A stretch of DNA of 64,000 nucleotides, taken from assembly GCF_032062135.1 (NCBI RefSeq), contig NC_092860.1, positions 71,438,668-71,502,667 of the forward strand, given 5' to 3'. The stretch comes from Pyxicephalus adspersus. Its lineage: Eukaryota; Chordata; Amphibia; Anura; Pyxicephalidae. Positions 1 to 11,992 of the stretch are shown in pieces. The notes beneath the pieces were generated by a model that ran no database searches, was not told the DNA's origin, and saw only the letters and a list, made by a program, of their open reading frames with translations. Made by a program: the position numbers and the translations under genes. Every line of letters starts with the position of its first letter. The first letter of the stretch is position 1.

Positions 1-232
1 ATCCCATTACATTCGCAGTGTGATCTGCCACACCTACCTCTTTTTTGGCTCTGATTCATTTTTAACACTTGGTCTTTCAACTTCTTTATATAATGCTATC
101 TACAGCTCAGTGACTATTTACAAAAATGCTTAAACCTGCTATTGTAAAATCAAGGCACACACAAAGGTACACAATTTTTTGTTCATGTTTTCCAAAGAAA
201 CAGCTTTATTTACTTAGTGGCAATGTCTTCTA

Positions 233-701
233 CCCTGTTTCCCCGATTATAAGGCACTGTCTTATATTTTTTGAAATGCCAAAATATGCCCTAGGTCTTA
301 TTTTCAGGGGGATGTCTTATTTTTCCATGAAGAAGACTACAGTACACATTTATTGTTGAAAATCACTCACTCTGTGCCATTGATTGTCCCCTTCTGATCA
401 CTCTGTGCCATTGATTGTCCCCTTCTGTTCACTGACTTACCTTTTTTTCTACTGTACGGCCAGGTAACTCCGTTAGGGCAGGGATCAGCAGCTTGCTTCC
501 TGGTGCAGAATTGCGGGGGTGCGTGGTCTGGCTTGTTACTTTCAGTTTCGCTCTGCACTGCAGCCAGCATCGAGGAGACACACACAGTATCAGGTATCGG
601 AGGATGTCTTATTCGCGGGTGAGGTGCCTTATTTTAATTATTTTAGCAAAAATCGGGGGTGGCTTATTTGATGGGGATGTCTTATAATCAGGGAAACATG
701 G
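233..701. mobile_element. Mariner-like MITE with TA target duplication
   Basis: Terminal inverted repeats CCCTGTTTCCCCGATTATAA (left) and, on the opposite strand, CCATGTTTCCCTGATTATAA (right) match at 18 of 20 bases and are flanked by TA on both sides (231-232, 702-703). Subterminal copies of GGATGTCTTAT are repeated. The inside holds two copies of a 30-bp unit containing CTCTGTGCCATTGATTGTCC. No transposase is present. The superfamily is inferred from the TA target only. Confidence 0.7.
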
Positions 702-703
702 TA

Positions 704-2525
704 CTTATTCTTCTTGCAGTTGTCTTCCAAAATAAGCAGAGATCAGTGTCAGTTTATATTTGGTAAATACGTTTTTCAACCTAATATAAGGGAACATACT
801 GTATGATAGGAGGATCTATACATGATGTTTTTTCTTTTTGGTGCTGCTTAAATCACATATTTCAGTTTAAATAGTTGTTGTCCTTCCAGAGCCATTTTTA
901 CTGTGTTTTCAGATTTAAAGCATTGTCCTTTCCCAAAGCACATTCACACATATACATGCTATATATACAGTTTATTTGCAGTTTATATGTTTTAGGTATG
1001 TTTTTGTGTAATGGCACACAACAAAAGAACTGTCTGAAACAAAAAGAAAGTGAAGTCTGTGGCAAAGCTTTAAAAACACACGTTTGGCATGGCACATTCT
1101 GAGCCTATTTAGGATAACCACAGTAGGTGAAAAGTATCTGAAAAGCACATGTATCACCAAAATTACTAATAAAATAGTGTGCAATGATTGTTTAGAGATG
1201 TTTATCCCTGGTATTTCTTACATAGGGAAACTAGGTATTTTGAGTAACCCGATAAATGATTTACATCTACAAATGGAGCTTTATAAATAATATAAAAATG
1301 ATATATGATGATTTAAATAATTATACAATGTTTACACTAAGTAAACATAAAGGAGAAAGACAGTATGCTTGTTACAAAAAAAGGAAACCAATGTTTTTCT
1401 ATTGATCGTATTACAAACTTTTTTTTACTGCCAGCTACTCAGATGGTTAAGCAAAATTAACTTACTTTGCTTTGGAAAAGGTTCAGTCCGTCCATCTGGA
1501 TTCCCTGTATTAAGAACAGCTTCATGTATAAAGAACCAAAATTTAAAAAAAAAAAGGCTACTATAGCACATAAAAAGAGTTTTCTGCTCCAAAACATTTC
1601 CTCTAGCAGCTTTCTCCTGCTGTACCATAATTCACCTGATTGTTCTTTTCAGAACTCAGATGAGCCAAACATTTTTTTTTAGTAATTAGGATAATTAAGT
1701 TAGATCATGTTCTTACCTCATCCAGTGCATTAACTATTGCACCATTGTTAAGCGGATATTAATTTACAGACATAATGTTAATAGTTTTCTTAAATGATCA
1801 GTGAACAATTAGGATTGTGTGTTAAAACTTTTTAATAATAATTTTCTAATTTTATTGTTGTCAATTAGTCTGTTGTAGTAGTTCTTGGTGAAGGCATTTA
1901 AGTGATGAAAAGTTGTTCAAAATAACACATTGTTTAAAAATATTCTTTATGCTCAACCATTAGACTTTGTAACATTTAATCTAATTTTCAACTCTAAACC
2001 TTAGAATTAAAATGACTGGTTCACTTTAAAAAACATACACGCTGCTGACAGTTTCTGACAGAAGCAGGAACCTGTATAAGCCTGAAGAAGCCTGCAGTCC
2101 TTTTTAGAATCTTCCCAATTTATAGACATGTCATGATATGGCCTAATTCTGAATATATTTTCTTGGATGCTTTAATTACCTTCCACTCCTATATACCCAT
2201 TCCTGTTTTATTACATTTTTCATTTCACAGCTACTCTATATTCCCTAGTAAAATATTACTGGAAGTTCCCAGATGTCTGCAAAGAGTTTGAAGTGACATT
2301 TCTTGAATCATCTGCAGTTCTATCCTAGAAGTGCAGCTTGTCTATTTTAAAACCTAAATCAGATGGTGATCCTCCTCACTAGAACAAGCCTGAAAATTGG
2401 GCCCTCAAGGTATACAGTACCAAAGCAAAAAAAGGTAAGTAAAACTAGGATTCTTGTAATGTACATATTTTACCTGCAGGACTTAAAAATTATAATTAAA
2501 AATTTATTATAAATAAAAAGATATA
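704..2525. other. AT-rich non-coding stretch, nothing recognised
   Basis: All short reading frames here lack family features, and no terminal repeats, tandem arrays or RNA genes were seen. Confidence 0.5.
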
Positions 2526-3130
2526 TTAATAAAATAGCCTCAGTGCAAAACAACGTGGAGGTCAGGCTTCTTATGGTTTCCCACTCTTCGAGAGTTCCAG
2601 CAAGTCCATGTTGCAAGCCAAAGGCCTTATCTCCACTATGTACACCACGCTTTCCTCTGCCAAGCACAAGCTCTCGTACATGCTAGCATGGGAACTAGAC
2701 ATCAACGTCTCCTGGGACTTGGAACAAGAGCAACAGAGGCGAACTATAAAAGGGTATTATGATGGTATCTGGTTCTAAATAGGCTACACCATTCAGCCCT
2801 CTACATCTCTCTACTTTAGAGAATGTTGTAAAAAACTATGTCTCATGTATGGTGAGAATGCCCTTTGGCCTAAAACTATTGGGGCAATGATATCACTGAT
2901 ATTAACATTGATGTGCCAATGAATCTGGTGGCTGCACTATTTAGTAAACCCAGCTTTCCAAACATGTTCTTCACCTACTTTCATACATACTTTTAGTATC
3001 TAGATCTAATTTGGCAAGAGCCTGGCAAACTAGAACCCTGACCTTGACAGGCATCACCCCTAAACTAAACTGGATCATGGTCAACGATCGGCTCACATAC
3101 ACAATCCAAAACAATCTGGTACTTTTTTTT
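2526..3130 (+). pseudogene. L1/Tx1-like LINE ORF2 C-terminal remnant
   Basis: Broken plus-strand frames read LSYMLAWELDINVSWDLEQE near 2670 and IARAWQTRTLTLTGITPKLN near 3010. These resemble the region after the reverse transcriptase in amphibian L1/Tx1 ORF2: a WE-D motif, then a late IARxW segment. The frame shifts several times and stops are present. Length is about 600 bp of a usual several-kb ORF. A T-rich tract at 3122-3136 follows. Family assignment is by eye. Confidence 0.5.
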
Positions 3131-3545
3131 TTATTTCAAGTTTTATTGGGTGAGTACAACATAGGAAATGAACAACACATAACAGGGTACAACAAAATAA
3201 ACATATCAATCAAAATGTCACTGGAGGGCCACATGTCAGAAAGAAATTCAGTATTATCTACAGCTAAATAGATTCTAAAACATGTTGTATCGGCCTCCCA
3301 GGAAGAGAGAGCACAAAATGACTCCATACATACTTGCCTTAGTGGATTTATACATACTTTTTATCAGTTCATTATTTTTAAAATATCCCAATGAACTCAA
3401 CTGTCATTTCTGTTTTATAGAAAAAAAAAACAGGGCGGTGTAGAGCCAAATAAAGGGGTAGCATTGGAAATTCACTAGAGAATAGGATGTTAAGTGGGGC
3501 AGGAAATAGAGGATTGGGTAGGTTAGAGAATGGGAAAGGATCAAA

Positions 3546-5268
3546 TTGGGGAGCATCAGTACATTTGTAGAGCAAGCCTATTTGGAATATTTCAAAGTTA
3601 AACTTGGTGATCAACATAAGTCTTGGGCCCCTCATAAGGTGTGCAAACAGTGTGTCAAAGGTTTACGGATGTGGACAAAGGGAACATGTTATAAGATGCC
3701 ATTTGGTATACCTATGGTTTGGCAAGAGCCAGGAGATCATTTCAGTGACTGTTACTTTTGTATAGTGAAAACTTCAGGATATAACAGGAAAAATAAATGT
3801 AACATAGAGTATCCTAGTCTACCATCGACTATACGCTCAGTAGCTCATTCAGGGATGAAATCCCAGTGCCGGTTTTCGTTACATTACCCTCTCTTGAAGA
3901 ACATGAATATAGTGATTAACTTGGTGACAACAATGATGCAACAATGAGCTTTGAAATTGTGGAGGACTCTGTTCGTAAGGGATTTCATCAACGTGAGTTA
4001 AGTGATTTGGCACGTGATTTGAAACTATCGAATAAGGCTTTAGAACTCCTAGCATTAAGACAGCGTGGGAAAAACTTAATTGAAAAAGGAACAAAGGAAT
4101 CGTACTTTGGAACCTGAGAAATTGCATTTCTGCAGTACTTTAGAACTGACAGTGGCTTTGTGTATTGCCATAACATACTTGGTTTTATGGAGGAATTGGG
4201 AATTCCAATCTATAACTTAATATTTGGGTCAGTCCCAATTGGCCATTCAGTTTCTCCTTGTGAAGAATATGCAGGCATAAAGAAAGTCATTGAGTTGTTC
4301 CAATATCACCAACACAATTGGGTCATCTATGTTGACCTTAAAATGGTATGCTTCCTTCTTGGTCAGCAACCCGGATACACCAAGTATCCCTGTTATCTGT
4401 GTATGTGGGACAGCAGAGCTTGTGAGAGGCATTGGGTGGAAAGGAATTGGCCTCCAAGTTCTGCCCTAAAACCAGGCGATCCAAACATTCTACATGAGCT
4501 ACTCGTTGATGGAAAGAATAATATTTTAAGATTACATTGTTGTCCATTATTTCATTATATTTTAAAATTATTATTTATAATTATGTATTATATTATAATT
4601 TGTGATTATAATATAATAAATAAAATTATTATCATACCCGTGAGTTAATCCTAAAAATTGCAGGCCCACAATATAAACAAAAATTTCTATGCAAAAAAAA
4701 ATATGATCACTTTTTGCGTAAAAAAACTGACAGAATTAGAAACCCTAGGCAGTTAAAGCTTTGCCAACTGAAGGAGACCATTTCAAGTACCTCATTTTGG
4801 CATTTCCTAGTCTGTCATTTGAAAAAATAAAGGCCAGTTTGATGGTGTTTGATGGTCCACAGATTTGGCAGCTCATCAAAGATGAACATTTCATCAGGAC
4901 AATGTCAGAAGTTGAATAGAATGCTTGGTTATCATTCAAAGCCATTGTCAAGGACTTTCTTGGAAACACATGAGCAAATAATTAAACAGAAATTTTCAGA
5001 AACTCTTGGAGAACTACAAAATGCTTGGTTGCAAAATGAGCATCAAGGTGAATTTTCTGCATAGCCATCTTTCTAACTTCCCGGAAACCTTTGGTTCAGT
5101 CAGTGATGAGCAAGGTGAACAAATCCACCAAGATTTGAAGGTCATGGAAGGATGGTATCAGGGTAGGTGGAATATACATATGATGGCTGACTATTCTTGG
5201 AGCATCTGGTGGGATTGTCCTAACACTGAACACTTCAGGAAAAGTTATAAGCGTAAATTTTTACCGTA
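3546..5268 (+). pseudogene. Decayed ORF of an uncharacterised cysteine-rich, probably mobile-element family
   Basis: Consecutive plus-strand pieces in shifting frames form one protein: VKLGDQHKSWAPHKVCKQC and CYFCIVKTSGYNRKNK (3590-3810), DEIPVP-like text and ELSDLARDLKLSNKALELLA (3990-4060), a stretch with GFMEELGIPIYN (4184-4220), VPIGHSV and LLGQQPGYTKYPCYLCMWDS (4240-4410), then FDGPQIWQLIKDEHF (4848-4893) and FLHSHLSNFPETFGSVSDEQ (5057-5117). Paired cysteines (CKQC, CYFC, CYLC) suggest metal binding. I recall this arrangement from repetitive, functionally unassigned proteins in arthropods, cnidarians and fish, but cannot name the superfamily. Several stops and frameshifts are present, and the 3' part is interrupted by a TTAA-type element (4530-4752) together with loss of about 40 bp of coding sequence. 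It is not functional. Confidence 0.6.
4530..4752 (+). mobile_element. End fragment of the TTAA-flanked element, inserted in the decayed ORF
   Basis: This stretch closely matches the last 220 bp of the element at 35890-36998, including AGGCCCACAATATAAAC, the poly(A)-rich run, ATCACTTTTTGC and a degraded ACCCTAGGCAG end. TTAA occurs on both edges (4526-4529, 4753-4756). The left end of the element is missing, so it is a truncated or internally deleted copy. Confidence 0.65.
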
Positions 5269-5721
5269 ACCACTTATTTTCAAATGTTAGACTGTAAAAA
5301 AAATTTAGGTAAACAGTACATTCAAGTTATTTATTTTATTATTTTTTCCTTGTATGTAAAATTTGTATGCTTTTTTGGCAAAAATAAAGGTTACCCTGTA
5401 TCATAAAAACTGGATGTGAAAGCAAAAAAATACAAATAAAAATTATTGAAATATAAGATGCCGCAAGATAAACAGAGCCTGCTTTATTCCCTGGCTGGAA
5501 CATGTCCTGCAGCCCCCAGTGCCGGTCCGTGGCTGGTAAGTTGGGGGCCGCAAATGACAGGAGGCAGAAGCCCGAGCAGCAATAGCGCTGGCGCCCCTGT
5601 TAACACGGCTCTAAAGCAAACAGACAGTGTGACAGCAGGAGCACATCCAGTGGGAGCGCGGGCAGCTCTCCTCACACTGCTTACACAGGAGCTGCTGAGA
5701 TTGGCAGATCCATGTATGTAA

Positions 5722-6147
5722 AGCTGCGTACACACTTCCAATTTTTATCGTTCAAAATGAACGACGAACGAACGACGAACGATCGATTGGGCAAAAATCG
5801 TTCGTAAAAAAAGTAACCAACGACGCCGACGTACGAGGAAAGTCGTTGGAAATGAACGACCGGACCGGCGGATCGGATTGGACGACGATCGTTGACCATC
5901 GTTCGTGTGTACGATCGTTCATTGATCGTCCATGGTCTGAGCATGCGTGATGAACGAACGTTCCTGTGGTGCACGTAACTTCCTGTATCGTTCAAACGAT
6001 CGCATCTATTGTGTGTACAATATCTACGAGCGATCGTGTTGTTATCTGTATGTACAGGATCGGTGCTATACGATCGTTCGCAGATATCGTGCAGGATCGT
6101 TCGTCGTTCGTTTACCAACGATAATAATTGGAAGTGTGTACGTAGCT
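5722..6147. mobile_element. TWA-target palindromic MITE, copy 1 (PIF/Harbinger-like)
   Basis: Ends are AGCTGCGTACACACTTCCAA (left) and its near complement ending GTGTGTACGTAGCT (right), flanked by TAA on both sides (5719-5721, 6148-6150). The inside is built from ACGAACGACGAACGATCG-like units on both strands, making nearly the whole 426 bp self-complementary. The 3-bp TWA duplication is the hallmark of PIF/Harbinger; no transposase is present. Confidence 0.8.
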
Positions 6148-6744
6148 TAAGGCTTACACTTCCTTGCCAGCTCTGCCACCTTTATTATTCATTTTGTACT
6201 GGGACAGGGTGTTCCATTGTTTGGCTGGAAAAACCTTGGATGGGGTGAATATAGCCCCAGGCTAAGGCGCTTTGTCTGTTAAAAGGCTCCAGGGAAATGT
6301 GTGTCTGCAAGACAGTTGGCTTTTATGAAAAGTCAGTGTGAAAGAATCCTGAAGCTGGCCAAGGAAGAGTTGGGAGGGTTCCTTGGCCACCTTGTCCATT
6401 TCTGGGTCTTCCCTTAAAACTTAGAGAGCACAGGTGCTTTATTTAGTTGCAGCAGCGGACTTCAGGGAGCTCAGTGGTTTCCCAAAACTTGAAGGCAAAA
6501 GAGCTCAGGAGGAAAACTGTTTTAAAGTAAGAGATCATCACAGAGATCATCACTACAAAAAATGTAGTTAGTAGCCTAGCCGTGATTGGATTTGTTTTGC
6601 TGTATTTTTGTTTTGTTGTACACATTTTGGTACAGTAAAGCACCCTGGCGGGAGCCTGAGGTTTGTTTTTCTGAAAACTGATCCTGTCCTGCTGGTTCTA
6701 CCAGCAATCACCCACATCAAGCTCACAGTGCTGAAGAGAGGAGA

Positions 6745-8520
6745 ACTGCTACTGATTTATATTTTATTGCAACCAAAAAAGAATCCAATAAATAATACAG
6801 TGACACTAAAACTGTCATGATATAACAGTACAAAATCCGGAATACAATAATGTTCAATTGAAAGATCAATCAAGACTTCAGGTCTATTTTTCTAGAAAAT
6901 AGGGGGAACCAGGGAAGGAGGGAAAAAAAAGGGAAGGAAAGAGGCGGTGGCAGTATTGTTACTTGCTGCTGACAAATAAATTATTATTATTATTATTATT
7001 AAATCAAGGTTGCTCATTTGAAATAGGAGGTTCTGTAGAAGTAGCATTTCTTATTACCATTGCATATTCATCTGAACCAGGTTTGAGTGAACTTTTCTGA
7101 GTGGTGATTGTTTGTGGCTATTAAGTCTACCATTTCATTATTGTTGTTCACCCGACAAAATATTAAGCTATAGTGATCAACAGAAACCCAGGGTAAGTAG
7201 CGAGTGTTCGGTTTGCAAATCTGCAAAGGATGACCACTTTGATTAGGAGAAAAAATGGTGTACTCTGAATGTTTCTTGTTATGCCCATTGTTTAATAATT
7301 GTGAACATGGATGGCCAAATATTGGAGATAATGCTTATAATTTAGAAGTGGAATAATTATTTTTGATTATTTAGAGGGTAGTACTTTGAGCGGGTAATAA
7401 CACATATGAGGTCCAAGTTGGGTGCCCATTTTATGACATTTAGTTGTATGGATAAGATGGAGTCCTCCATGGCCAACCATTGGTTTATATCCTTATGTTC
7501 ACACTAGTCCATTAATTTGTCTAAATGTGTGGCAGCGTGATATAAGATGGGATTGGGGAATGCCATACTGCCCTTTATAAATTCTAATACATTTTTAAAT
7601 TCTTGGAGAATGTACTTTGGAATTCATACTGGTAACGTTTGTAGTAAGTATAGTAACCTGGACATAAGGTTCATCTTTGGAACACTGAATTCACCAAACC
7701 AGTATAGGGTTAAATATTTCCAAATGGTCCTCTGGGTGTTGTCTTGGCAGAGATAAGAATGGTGAGTTAGGTAGTTGAGATTATTTCTGTAGCAAGAAAA
7801 AGGTGTTCCCTTTAGATATTTGAAGGTGGAATGGCTGACCGCAGCAGTATGTAAATCCTGTTGAATGTAACAACTCGGGTCGAAATGCATGGTGCATTCT
7901 TAGCGTGTGGCTTGGGACATCTGGAAGGTTTAAAAGTTGACCCTACATAGGACATCTCTGGGATATGCTCCAACAGTATTTTGGGATCTCTAGACTCTGT
8001 GGACTCTGTTCAGGTCAATATCAGTAGTAGGTGGAGCGATCAAGTACTTAGTATTTTAGGTTTAGTCTTTATTTTAGGGTGACATTAACCTTCAGGTCTG
8101 CATTGCCTGTGGCCTCTGGTTTACCACAAAGGCGTATATTATTTCCGTTGCTGCAGTTTTCTAGGCCATACTTTTGTAGGATCAATGAGGAAAAGTGATG
8201 GCAGATATCTGAATATGATTTCTCCAGATTTGCCAGGCAAGGGCTGCAAGAATAGTGCTGAGATCAGAAGGTAGTTGGCTTCCTGACTGAGAGGCAGAGG
8301 ACAGAGAAGAGGAGCTTTCCTAGAAGATGTGTGGAGTGTTCACAGGAGAGGATCAGGGGCTGCAGGAGGGACCAGGAACTGTGTGAGCGGCCTGCTTTTG
8401 TGCAGCTGCATGTTGTGAAGAGGAAGTGGTTAGTGCCTGCTAAGATGCCATCTTATTCATGGCCTCAGGGGTAGATACAGCGGAGGAGCTTGCCAAAAAG
8501 TAGCTGGCAAGTGCTGATTT
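6745..8520 (-). mobile_element. Minus-strand L1-type LINE, 5' part of ORF1 plus ORF2 tail and 3' end
   Basis: On the minus strand, ORF1-like text (SDLSTILAALAWQIW, then NNIRLCGKPEATGNADL and LNRVHRV..PRDVLCRVNF in different frames) runs from about 8450 to 7880. It is followed by ORF2 C-terminal text (FPNPILYHAATHLDKLMD, QWLAMEDSIL) around 7570-7440. Most of ORF2 is deleted between them. The 3' end is AT-rich with TTGCAATAAAATATAAAT at about 6750-6775. Many stops; the copy is dead. TWA MITE copy 2 lies directly beyond its 5' end. Confidence 0.6.
6981..7001. repeat. (TTA)n microsatellite
   Basis: About seven perfect TTA units, inside the 3' portion of the minus-strand L1. Confidence 0.9.
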
Positions 8521-8549
8521 CTTTGCTGGAGTGGATCATGACAAGTTTA

Positions 8550-8720
8550 AGCTACGTACACATTTCCAATAATTATCGTTGGTAAACGAACGACGAACGA
8601 TCCTGCACGATATCTGCGAACGATCGTATAGCACCGATCCTGTACATGCAGCCAATCGATCGTTCGTCGTTCGTTCGTCGTTCATTTCCAACGATAAAAA
8701 TTGGAAGTGTGTACGCAGCT
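8550..8720. mobile_element. TWA-target palindromic MITE, copy 2 (short)
   Basis: Starts AGCTACGTACACATTTCCAA and ends GTGTGTACGCAGCT, flanked by TTA on both sides (8547-8549, 8721-8723). At 171 bp it is an internally deleted form of copies 1 and 3, keeping the ends and a short ACGAACGATC core. Confidence 0.8.
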
Positions 8721-9569
8721 TTATAGTCTCTGTTGGCAGGCAGCTCTGGAGCATTCGCATGACCACAGCTCCTTTTCAAAACAATTTAATTTAAAAATGT
8801 ATTTTTATTCTGGATAGCAGGGGGCATTACAGCCTCATAGGGATACAAATTGGTCAATTTTTTTTATATATTTACTTGGTATTGTGTTAAAAGGTAACAT
8901 ATACCTGTTATCTAATATTCATACAAAGCTAATTACAAAAAAAACACAGGTTCCAAAATACATAATTGTCATTGTCCTATTTATAGATGATTCCTGAGGT
9001 TTTAAAATTGATCGTTTATTAGAAAAGTATTATACCATATAAATATGGGGTATATTTATATATAAAAAATAATAGTGAATGTTTCAATTAAAAGTGCTTG
9101 TTTATTCATTATGTGCAAATTGAGATAAATGTACTTACAAGGTTTTGGGTAGACATGGGTGAATGTACTTAGAAGTGCATTCTGTATAAATGTAATGTAA
9201 TAATAAATGTAAGTTTATGTGTTTATGTTTTCAGGGGGGGAAATATATTTGTATTCTTACTTCATGGTCAGTAGAATTTGTGTAATATAAATGTTAACTA
9301 GGGAGACTACACAGGTGCCAGACTGGATAGGGCACTTCTACCTGAGCGCCCAATTGCTACTGGATCCTACACTTTTATTGTTGCCCACTAGCTGTCTCAC
9401 CCAGGTGATGGGTCAGAGACAAGCCAGGGCAACGTCACAGACTGGGGGCGTTTGGATAACTTTTTCTTCCACTAATAGTGGGCTTCCTCTGAGCAGGTGG
9501 GGAACAGTACATCCAAGATGGTGCTGGCCACTACCCTATTGCGTGAGGAGGACACAGTGAATGAACCAT

Positions 9570-10335
9570 CCTAAGGCTCTCCTCTGCATGCCTGGCTGGG
9601 ACCAGAGCAACAATCTATAGCTTTCTCTGCTGCCCCCTCCTCCCCAACACATTTCCTGGGGATGGGTAAATATACATCTGGTATATCACTGGCCTTACTA
9701 AAGCAGACCTACAGGCCTGCATATGTCACATTGATGCAACTGTGCGCAATGAGATAGGAAACCTGAAAAAAGATCTTGGCACCAGGGTCCTTGCTGTAGA
9801 CTTACCTGTATGATCAACCAGCACAAAAAGGTGCTGAAGAAGCACTGCCTAATATTTCAATGGATTGTGCTGCAGCAAGATGACCTAGAAAATCAAATTA
9901 GGTGCCAATGTAGCATATCAGAGTTAGTTAGTGAGCACATAAAAAACAACCAGGAGTAGTTACTACTGTCTTTAGTTGTGTTCCAGAGGTTCCCAAGGAC
10001 TCTCCTATTGAACTGGAATGAGTTGGTTCATCAAGCTCTGGGTTCGAGGCCTTAGAATCCCACTATGGCCCACAGTGTTATTTGCAAGTTACTTTCTTTT
10101 TCTGTGAAAGATGCTATCCTAAAAGCAGCACGCTCACAAGAATCAGCTACAGCTCTCTTGACATGCTTCTTCAGGTCTTGTATCCCCATACTTTGGCCTT
10201 ACACAGGGCATCTCCATCCTTACTGGAAACCTTGACAGCTCATAATGTGAGATATCACTGGGGGTTACCCTTTCATCTCATAGCATACAAGGAAGGGATA
10301 TCTGCAGTATTTTGTTTCCCAAAATGATCTTCCCT
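9570..10335 (+). pseudogene. L1-type LINE ORF1 remnant
   Basis: Plus-strand frames read DLQACICHIDATVRNEIGNL (coiled-coil part, about 9708), FSVKDAILKAARSQES (RNA-binding part, about 10100) and PHTLALHRASPSLLETLTAH then VRYHWGLPFHL (C-terminal domain, 10185-10280). The order matches L1 ORF1p: coiled coil, RRM, C-terminal domain. Multiple frame changes show decay. The preceding 9291-9560 may be its 5' region but is not recognisable. Confidence 0.55.
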
Positions 10336-10664
10336 CACTCCTGGCTACATTATACTTGCCCTCTTGTCCCTTCTTGATTAGCCAGCTAGCCTTTGCATTT
10401 TGGATGCTCCTACCAGTTCGGAATAGGTTGTACATGCAGAAGATGAAACAGGAAGTGCTTTAGAGTCACCACTACGATTGAAACCTCCTGGACCTCTGAC
10501 TTTTCTATTGGTCAGTTGAATACCTTATTTGCCTTACAGCCCATTGTCGGGATTCCCACTAAATAAAATACCACTGACCAAAAATTGCGGTCCCAGTATA
10601 TAGCGTTTTCTGCAAACCCGTGATGTTGTATTGGAAAGCACAGTGTGGGGATGTTGGGAGTTAA

Positions 10665-10886
10665 AGGAGGTACAAGTCTGGCCAATCGGAATGCCCCATT
10701 CATTTAGATTTAATGAATGGGGCATTCCAATTGACTGCACAAATAGACAGCAGCCAATCACAACCGCGATTCAGTTGTGATTAGCTGCTGGCTATTCGTA
10801 CAGTTGGGGAAAGTTGGGCATCCATGTATCGCAGATTTTCGTTTAATGCGGTTGGTAACCCTCATGATAAATGGGGGTCTACTGTA
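10665..10886 (-). mobile_element. Tigger/pogo-like DNA transposon end with strong hairpins
   Basis: Read on the minus strand, the right edge begins CAGTAGACCCCCATTTAT followed by GAGGGTTACCAACCGCATTA, which resembles Tigger/pogo termini. Inside are two hairpins: GGAATGCCCCATTCATT with a 7-bp loop (10688-10728) and CCAATCACAAC paired with GTTGTGATT (10752-10783). The other end is not found. Assignment is tentative. Confidence 0.4.
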
Positions 10887-10889
10887 GTA

Positions 10890-11569
10890 TAATTGCAAAC
10901 TATAGTATAATAGTTTTGATGTATGTTTCTGGTTTGCTGATCGAAAAGTTTTGCTTGGTTATATGTTATAAACATATCTTAGTTAGCCAAAAACCTCACT
11001 CACCCAAAGCGTGTGAGTTAACATATAATAAATAAATTGTACAAGCAAGAAAATGGTTTTATTTTTAAAGAATATTCAGTGTGTATTGATATTCATAACA
11101 TATAAATATTATGAAATAATGATCATAGAACATACATTATAAAAGGTTCCACACAGGGTAAATAATCACACAAGGTCAAAACCCCCTTACTAAAATGGGG
11201 GTCCAGACCAGGAACTATACATTAAGTTTCCTATTTATCAGCATCTTAATGAAGAGGAATGTCTCTCCTATTTTCTAACGCATATCGTCTATTGGTTTTT
11301 TCAGTGGTAGTTATATGGAGAGCACCTACTAGATATTGGAAATGATGAGTTTTATAGGTTGAGTTTCAGGTATAGGAACTGAAATGCTGGTCTTTCCTTG
11401 AAACACATTTGTCTCATGTCAAGGAAATACAAGCATGGGGTGATGAGGTGTTAGGGTAACATCTTTTAAGGAGAACTTGATATCTATCAATATTAGTGAC
11501 CTAAAAGGTTTCTCTTTTGTCTCCTGATGAAAACCTTAAAATAACTGATAATGATGATATAATATACTA
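10890..11569. other. AT-rich non-coding stretch, nothing recognised
   Basis: No coherent protein, terminal repeats or RNA gene seen between the Tigger-like end and the retroviral insertion. Confidence 0.5.
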
Positions 11570-11574
11570 CTTTG

Positions 11575-11956
11575 TGAAAGGATCTGCTTCTACTTCTAGT
11601 TCCTCGAATGCACCGTGACTTCTCCTGCACCAGAGAGACAGACGTCTGGAGAGATATCCCAATAACACACACGCACACAGTATGGTTTAAGGAATATACT
11701 CTAATCTTTACTTGAGAAGGTGGTCTTTTTATACACAATATAAGGGGTTGTCTTTAGTTACATACAGCTATTTAAGTTTTAGCCATATATAGTGTTATTT
11801 GATACATTTTAAGGTATACAAGGCATACATCGTATTTCAAAGAATTTACAATTTCCACCACCTGGTTACATTTAAACTGAGTAGACAGGAGAAGAAATAC
11901 AACTTCCTTACAGGAACATATATGGCTCAAGTTAGATTAGCTATTTTAACCCTTCA
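11575..11956 (-). repeat. ERV 3' LTR (382 bp)
   Basis: On the coding strand it runs TGAAGGGTTAAAATAGC ... GCAGATCCTTTCA, with the usual TG..CA ends. It keeps a 31-bp segment around 11829-11860 that is missing from the other LTR. Confidence 0.93.
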
Positions 11957-11992
11957 ATCCCCTCTTAAGTCATGAACATGACTTATTTTCTT

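Noticed and set aside
5681..6150. Arg/Ser/Asp-rich frames on both strands at 5.7-6.1 kb
   Set aside because: They are translations of the CGAACGA repeats of the MITE, open on both strands because the unit lacks stops.
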